Origin: Phytophthora quininea
Taxonomy: Eukaryota; Oomycota; Peronosporomycetes; Peronosporales; Peronosporaceae
Length of the DNA stretch: 64,000 bases
Assembly (NCBI GenBank): GCA_011947345.1
Contig: JAAVTG010000570.1
Location: forward strand, 124,001-188,000
Direction: 5' to 3'
Shown here: one piece after another, positions 57,511 through 64,000 of the stretch
Layout of the letters: each line of letters begins with the position of its first letter
Numbering within the stretch: position 1 is the first letter of the stretch
Translations under genes and position numbers: made by a program
The notes under the pieces: generated by a model
The model's input: only the letters and a program-made list of their open reading frames with translations
The model's database searches: none
Told to the model about the DNA's origin: nothing

Positions 57511-60500
57511 CTAGTCCTCGTCATCGCTTGAAAACGTTAAATCTTCCATCGCCTCACCTCCAGCATGATCCATCGTCAGTCCGCTTTCACGGCAGACGTA
57601 AGCGTAAGCGTCTTGCCCCACAGTCTCCAGCAGTGGGCCCATGAAGACGTCGCGAATCAGCTGAAGATCTCTCCCCGAGTCTAGGAATACCGCAGCCACA
57701 AGCGCTTCGAAGACATCCGCAAACATCTTAGGGAGGTTGTGATTGTTCGCTCGGGTCGCTGCTTTCCCTTTTTCCTTGACACCGCCACAGCTTCAAACGC
57801 TGGGCTTAGCCCGCTGTTCCTGTCACCAGGCGGATACTTTCGCTCAATACGCGCAACACGATCCATTGTCTCGGGATCGATGCGCACGGCGCCTGCAAAA
57901 ATGCACTCGTCCGCACCAAAACAGGCCAGTGCTGTCTTGCCTAATGCGTCGTTCGACACTGTGGCGCTCTTCCATTGGGACAACGAGCCAGGTAGCCACT
58001 TGTCGTACATCAAAAGGCATACGACAGCGTGAGGTACTCGATCAGTGCATCGCCTAGATACTCCAAGCGCTCATAGTCTCCCTTCCACACACTTTTCTTT
58101 TTCTTTTGCGTCCGTGACATGACTTCAATGTCCCCGCTTCCGTCTCCATCAACATCCATTTGGTCGATATGCAGCACCAACGAGCCCACGGACGGGTGTG
58201 TCACTGCCTCCAGTAGTAAACGTTTATTCCTAAAGGTGTATTTGAGTCGCTGCTGAAGAAGTATTAGACGCTTCGGGAGATCCTCGAACTGGGGACAATT
58301 AAAATTGATGCTTAACGGATGCTGCGCGCCGCCGCGACATCGAGAAGTCATCTCTGCATCGTATAGCTCATTCGGAAAACAGTCAGGGTAAAAGGGACGC
58401 GCGAAATTGGTCGACGGGTCTTCTAACACGCTAACTCCAATCCACTTAAGGAAGTAGCGAGCGCCTTTTTCGCCTTGGCCAACGAGGTAGGCGCCACAAA
58501 TTGCCTCTAGGACGTCGGCGATCCATTTCGATGGAGCCACCACCGGGTCAGGCGTCTTGCCCATGCACGATGGCTTCCAGCATTGGAAAGGATGTTGCTC
58601 CACTTCTGCAGGGTACCAAATGTAGTGATGAATACGTGCCGCTAAAGCAAATTGGTTGAGACGGTCGTTGCGGATAATATCGCGACGCAGTTGGGTCAAC
58701 TGGCCCTCCTGGAAGATGTCTTTCCGCTGCTCGTACATGTACCACGAGGTTTCGAGCTTGAGAAACGTGTCGCCTAAAATCTCGAGTCGTTCGTAAGCAG
58801 GCTTAGACGTCGCGTCATCCAGCAGAGTCATGTCAACCTCCATTCCAATCTTGCCCATAAGGTGGGAGATCTGACACTTGCGCTCAAACTCGTACAGTAG
58901 CGGCACAAGCCCCATGACTTCAAAGAAGCGGCTCTTGGTGAGTCGTAGGCGCGAGGTGTACTGAGGCACCAACAAGCGCTCGTTGAATTTCACTTTGTAC
59001 TGCGCAATACTACCTTCGTCGTTATTGCGCTGCATCACCCTTCGAATGATTGGGACTATTGGGGAGTTTGAACCCCGTGGATCAACCGTTGGTCTGCGTC
59101 GGCTTCCTCGAGTTGCTCGCGAGTGTGCCATCGGCCAAGGATCGGGTTGCCTGGGGTTGATTTCCCTTTCTTCAAGTGCGTCAGCCATCCTTCTTCACTT
59201 GCTAGGTATTCCCTACGAATTTCATCCACCGTTTTGTCACTAATAGCACGAACTATGTAGCTGGCATTGAGTCGGAATGTGGGCACGCAGATCCACTCGC
59301 CTGTTTCCTCAGACGCCTTTTCTGGAGCTATCGTAGGGAACGGCCACAATGGCTCAAGTAGAGGCTTTTTGATGATATCGCGAATATAACCCCAGTCCAG
59401 GGATAACGAAGCTGGTTGCGTTGCCTCATTCAGAATGCTAGGAACTACCAAGTAGCCTTTGTCATTCTGCTCGGAGAATTCATTCCACACGTTATCATTT
59501 GCGATGTCCACTTCGCGCACTGCGTCCTCCACACCCATGCAAGCCAATCGCATCACGACCAAATGGAAGTGCAGGACTTCGTGGAGCTCGCTTTGGTTAA
59601 TTTGAGCTCCAATGGCCGCTTGGCCAACGTTATGGGCTGAATATCTGGAGTCATCACACCACTCGTGGCAAAGTCATATCGCCAGCCCGTATTGGTGTTC
59701 CCAGTGTAGAGCTCGTTCGTGGATAGGATAGCAAAGCGCGCCCCAGTCAGACCGTAAAAACACATTGTTGTCGACCATTCTTCTCCTTCTTCGCTGCTAT
59801 TCGCAGCCTCTTGCGTCAAACTTCGAATGGGTCTCAGACTTAACTCCTCTGCACTAACTGGCGGCAAATCGTACGACGACTGGGTCGATAGATCAGCCAG
59901 TTGTGGGTGCCTATTTGGTGGAGCATTGTCTTCTCCAATCACAACAGTGTCATCATTTGTGCAACCATTGCTGCTACTGCCGCCACCACCGCCATTTCCA
60001 ACACTTCGGTGGATTGTGGCTTGGTCATCAAGAAGCTTGGAGCGAAAGTGACGATCAAGCAGACCTTTCTTCAACAGTTCTTGACACGCTTTAAACGCAA
60101 CAATGCCCTTGGCTTCAACCTGCGTCTCCACCTTCTGCGAAAAGAGCTGCTTCCTGATACCGAGAGCACCCGGTAGTTTTAACGTGGCCGAATAATTGAA
60201 TCGCTCGTCTTTGGTAGCCGCATCGTTGCCATTGTCGCCATTACAAGACTCCTCAGCAGCCTTCTGCTCTGCCTCAGCTTTCATTACATCGATTTTATCA
60301 GTGAGCTTCGCATTGTACTTCAGGAGTTTCTTCTTCGACCTCTTCAGTGACGGTGCCACGTGCTTTGCGATGGATATGCGCTTAACAACGTATTGTGGAC
60401 GACGGTCATACGTGTCCAAGCCAGGCAAAGTATCACAGAAGTTGCTTAAACAGGCCACGCTGTTTGATACGTTCAGTTTTGCGCCAGTGTCCCGATTAAA

Positions 60501-62489
60501 GATCTCGTACGGGTTCGCCACAGCCTGAATCTTGTTCGGAATAATGGATATCCGGTTGGCTGCTTGCAGCGACGCTAAGGTATCTCTAGCAGGGGTCGGC
60601 AGAGAATCAGAATGTATGCCTGTAGGTCTAGGCATTTTCATTGCAGTCGCCGAGCTTGGTGCACTGGCTGGTGGTTGAAGTGCGGCAGGAGCGACTTGGT
60701 TGTTCTCTTGTTCAATGCGAATATAGTCTTGCATCCTGCGAACGAGCCCCTCGAATTTCTTCACTGCTTGAGCCGAGTCCTCTGTAATATACTTGACCGC
60801 GCCTGCAGAGCAGTTGGCGTGTTTCCCGAACTCATACAGCTTGTTTGGTTCTAGAAGTTCATCCATAACGACAACCAAATCGCACAACGGAGGAGCAATC
60901 CGCATTTTTTGCGACTTTGGGGCGACCGACGTGGTCACCAAAATGTTTGTTTTGTAGTTCGTGAACATCGTCATCACTTTCAAAAACGACGAGAAACGAA
61001 GCGCCCCCGATATGCGCGCGTTGCTGCTACCCAACATACAACAACTTGGAGGCAGATTCAGGTTGTCCAAGGCAGCAGACAAGTACTCAGCCACCACACG
61101 ACAATGACACCTTCTCTGGAGGAATACCCAGGCACGAACATCTTTGGTTCCGGGGTATTGCTGAAGCGATTTCGAACCAATTCGGCTGTCTTTAGTAACC
61201 TTGGTGAAGCTGCAAGTATGCCACACAACTTCGACTGCGCGGACAGCCACGCCAGAACTTTCACAATGGGTCGCACTTTGTTCCGAGTTGCATCATCTAT
61301 CGCGACCTTGGACCCTAGAAATCTGGTGATCAAGCGGTCGGTCTTGACCGCCTGAGAGACCTCCTTTTCTTCCGCTCCTGCGTCATTCGTCTCGCAGCCA
61401 TCATCATCCTCAGCCTGAACCTCTCCGTCTTCTGGCTCATTGTCACTGTCGTTATCACTGTCAATACCTCCTCCACCCATTGGATCGTCATCATCAGGGT
61501 TTTCTCGTTGCTGTTTCCGCTTCCTCCTATTATTCACGTTATCAAAATCCTCCACAACACACGCCTGCAGATTGACCTGCAACTCCAACTCCACAAATTT
61601 CCATAAACACCATCGTCCAAGATGTTTCTCCACGGCTTCCGCATCCTGGATGAATCTGTTCACCTTGTCCTGCTTCTTTTGTCATCACACACAGCCGCCG
61701 AGTTCCCCAGCTCCAGCTCCAGTCGGAACACATGCACCAGATCTACCTTCTTGCTGTTGTCTCCCAACAGAAAATCCCTAACACTAAATGGGTCGTCTTC
61801 ACTCTTTTGGAACGTTTCGCACAGTAGCGGGGGAAGTTTGCCTCCAGCGACATTGTCGGCAGCATCGGCACCATGTTCAGCACCTGAATGTGCTTCAGCA
61901 GCGGGTTGCTTAGCGGGTTCCAGTCCATCCGGGATGCCGGCAGCCTGGATGTGGCGAATATCCGCAGCGGCTTCTCCGTCGGCAGCTCCTCCACCAGACT
62001 CGTCAGCAGTTTGAAGAAGGACGGTAGCTCTGCGTGCACCAGGTCCCAGGCTTCCACCACCAGCAAAGCCACCTCAGGCAACTGTATGAGATCTCTGCGC
62101 AGGATTTCCTGCAGGATCAGCGGGGACAGCAGCAAGATCTGGCCCTGCGCGCCTTGCAGCTGCTGCTGGGTCCATTCGGCGTCTTCCAGCCAGCGACTCA
62201 CTGCTTTGCGGTTTGTATGGGGCTGGGATATTGTCTCGAAGCCCTCGACGTCGCTCGAGACCACGCGCAGGCCGCTCACGCGCGCCAGTTGCCGCTGGAT
62301 CTGCAGTCGGTCAGTTGGCGATGTACCCACTGCCAGGACGAAGTGATGCGGGCTGCAGGCGGCGGCCTCGTGCAGCAGCGCGCAGCTGACGAAGGTCTTG
62401 CCCACGGGTTGCGCGCTGCTGACCAGCACGCTGCGGTGGCGCGCCACGGCCGCGATCTCGCGCTGGTGCTCCCACAGTGAGGCGTCCAT
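57511..62489 (-). CDS. DCL: Dicer-like ribonuclease III with degenerate helicase
   Basis: About 1,655 residues, apparently intronless. Dicers cut double-stranded RNA into small RNAs for silencing. Order from the N-terminus: helicase region (62489 to about 60700: SAQPVGKTFVSCALL in the P-loop place, LLVVEAWDLVHAEL in the DECH place, a Asp/Glu-rich insert, then ILVTTSVAPKSQK in helicase C), Dicer dimerisation domain (GIVAFKACQELLKKGLLD), PAZ (about 59560-59080, NPILGRWHTREQLEEADADQ), RNase IIIa (ERLEILGDTFLKLETS with DVLEAICGAY) and RNase IIIb (YERLEYLGDALIEYLTLSY with MFADVFEALVAAVF). Both RNase III sites keep their acidic residues. No C-terminal dsRNA-binding domain follows. Frame breaks at about 61785, 61675, 61115, 59595, 59075, 58020 and 57738 are each one base. 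Confidence 0.9.
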
Positions 62490-63102
62490 GCTGGATCAGA
62501 AGAACTTGCAGAGTGATGGCGGCAACGGCTCGGCTAAGTCAAAATATTTACTTTGTCGGATGCTCGACTAGCTCAACATCATGTCAAGCCTCGCGCTCAC
62601 ACCAAGGTTCTAAGTAGAGCCGCTCTACGACTTGCTCCACCCGCACTATAGCCCAGCAAATTGTACCTGACTACTGTAGTTTCATCACAGCAGCAATTTC
62701 AAGCTTGTCACTTCATTTGGTGCAATTTCGACCTGATGCCGGTCAAAGAAGCACCAGGCGGTACCAAACTGCAACAATATCCAACACGGCTGGGGCTCTG
62801 CAGCTGAGCCCAAGCGCACTAAACTCGCTCTCGTCGGTCTTTAGACGACCATCCTAGCGCCGCGGTTCTTAGCGGGCGGCGGAGACACCTGTCCATGGCC
62901 TCGCGACGCTCGAGCACTCGGGTCACAATGACCGAAAGGCTCACCCCATGATTTGGCCACGCGTCGAGCAGGCGACGCGTTTCATTTGACTTGGTCCCAT
63001 TATGGCGTGTCGCAGATTCAATACCAAAATCTTTTTGCCACCAGTTTTGGTTTTCCGCCAAAAGGGAGGACCTCAAGAGAGAGAGAGCGAGCGACACGAG
63101 CG
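62490..63102. other. Divergent promoter region of Dicer and SERCA
   Basis: About 610 bp without genes. A GA-rich run (63075-63091) precedes the SERCA start. Confidence 0.4.
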
Positions 63103-64000
63103 ATGGCGGACGATAGCCTCCGCTACGAGCTGGAGACGGCCGAGGCGGTGCTGCAGCACTTTGGCGTGAGCGAGACGCAGGGCCTGAGTGCCGCTGAAGT
63201 GGACAAGCGCCGCGCCGAGCACGGCTACAACGAGCTGGACAAGGAGGAGGGCACGCCCCTCTGGAAGCTCGTGCTGGAGCAGTTCGACGACGCGCTGGTC
63301 AAGATCCTGCTGGGCGCCGCCGTGGTGTCCTTCGTGCTGGCCTGGTTCGAGGAAGGGGGCGAGGAGGGCATCGGCGCCTTCGTGGAGCCGCTGGTGATCC
63401 TCGTCATCCTCATCCTGAACGCCATCGTGGGCGTCTGGCAGGAGAGCAACGCCGAGGCCGCGCTCGAGGCCCTCAAGGACCTCCAGCCAGAGAATGCGCG
63501 CGTCATGCGCGACGGAGAGATGGTCACGCTGCCCGCGCGCGAGCTCGTGCCGGGTGACGTGGTGGAGATCCGCGTGGGCGACAAGGTGCCCGCCGACCTG
63601 CGGCTGCTGTCCATGAAGACGACGGCCATCCGCGTGGAGCAGGCCCAGATGACCGGCGAGAGCACGTCGGTGAACAAGGACATCGACGCGCTGCCCAAGG
63701 GCACGGAGAACATCATCCAGGCCAAGACCAACATGCTGTTCGCCGCCACGGTCGTGGTCAACGGTCTGGGCCACGGTGTGGTCACCCAAATCGGCATGAA
63801 GACGGAGATCGGCAAGATCCAGCAGTCTGTGCAGGACGCCTCCAAGGACGAGGAGGACACGCCCCTCACCAAGAAGCTGGACGAGTTCGGCGAGTTGTTG
63901 TCCAAGGTCATTGCCATTATCTGCATTGTGGTGTGGGTCATCAACTACAAGAACTTCTTCGACCCGATGTACGGCTCGGTGTTCAAGGGATGCATCTACT
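63103..64000 (+). CDS. SERCA-type calcium P-type ATPase, 5' part
   Basis: The first 299 residues of a P2A calcium pump; the rest lies beyond the window. Start at 63103 (MADDSLRYELETAEAVLQHF). The cytosolic N-terminus (GLSAAEVDKRRAEHGYNELD) is followed by membrane segments M1-M2 (VKILLGAAVVSFVLAWF and FVEPLVILVILILNAIVGVW), then the actuator domain with the phosphatase loop TGES at residues 184-187, the same place as in animal SERCA. LTKKLDEFGELLSKVIAII begins M3. The sequence FVLAWFEEGGEEGIGAFVEP is the SERCA-type M1-M2 loop. No frame break is seen in this part. Such pumps refill endoplasmic reticulum calcium. The phosphorylation site (DKTGT) is not in the window. Confidence 0.95.
   Translation, partial: MADDSLRYELETAEAVLQHFGVSETQGLSAAEVDKRRAEHGYNELDKEEGTPLWKLVLEQFDDALVKILLGAAVVSFVLAWFEEGGEEGIGAFVEPLVILVILILNAIVGVWQESNAEAALEALKDLQPENARVMRDGEMVTLPARELVPGDVVEIRVGDKVPADLRLLSMKTTAIRVEQAQMTGESTSVNKDIDALPKGTENIIQAKTNMLFAATVVVNGLGHGVVTQIGMKTEIGKIQQSVQDASKDEEDTPLTKKLDEFGELLSKVIAIICIVVWVINYKNFFDPMYGSVFKGCIY

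Noticed and set aside
1..64000. CRISPR arrays, rRNA or tRNA genes, operons
   Set aside because: None seen by eye; the gene structure is eukaryotic. A tRNA scan was not possible.

Overview
The window looks like nuclear DNA of an oomycete, most likely Phytophthora or a close relative. The reasons are: genes packed tightly on both strands with few, short introns (about 50-80 nt, GT..AG); a secreted RXLR-like effector candidate; oomycete-style FYVE-GAF and EF-hand/WD40 proteins; two sites resembling the oomycete initiator; and a flagellar transition-zone gene (NPHP4), which fits a zoospore-forming organism. No species can be named from this sequence alone.

Layout. 1-2012: two tandem secreted EGF-repeat genes, the first cut by the window edge. 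2156-5461: a 12-exon RAD51C gene on the minus strand, divergent from a mitochondrially targeted protein with degenerate PEPCK-like sequence. 5706-7440: a twin-CX9C Mdm35/TRIAP1-like gene (minus) and a double-PH protein. 7680-14525: two tandem sterol glucosyltransferase-type genes; the second carries a VPS13-like segment and a second, degenerate transferase module. 15247-22869: a START/FYVE/GAF protein and a long EF-hand/WD40 protein. 23269-31479: a small acidic protein, RAD9 divergent from UFL1 (73 bp between start codons), a TBC1D22 fragment, a TAZ zinc-finger protein, an unknown mitochondrial protein and eIF3f. 31618-40822: a nephrocystin-4 gene with about 16 EF-hands inserted in its middle. 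40823-46965: a gene-poor, repeat-bearing interval with a possible retroelement remnant and a 253-bp perfect direct repeat. 46966-53799: TBC1D22 (minus), PARN (plus) and a bZIP factor (minus) with a possible membrane anchor. 55457-64000: an RXLR-like effector candidate, a multi-pass membrane protein, a Dicer with a degenerate helicase, and the 5' end of a SERCA-type calcium pump.

Functional groups: DNA damage and repair (RAD51C, RAD9), RNA processing and silencing (PARN, Dicer, eIF3f), calcium (EF-hand NPHP4, EF-hand/WD40, SERCA), lipid and membrane traffic (sterol glucosyltransferases, FYVE, PH, TBC, Mdm35-like), UFMylation (UFL1).

Most genes longer than about 1.5 kb are broken by single-base reading-frame shifts. 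Nearly all are explained by one or two missing bases, often in short homopolymers, and the protein similarity continues uninterrupted in the next frame. I read these mainly as consensus-sequence errors of a draft assembly, so the gene spans below run across them.
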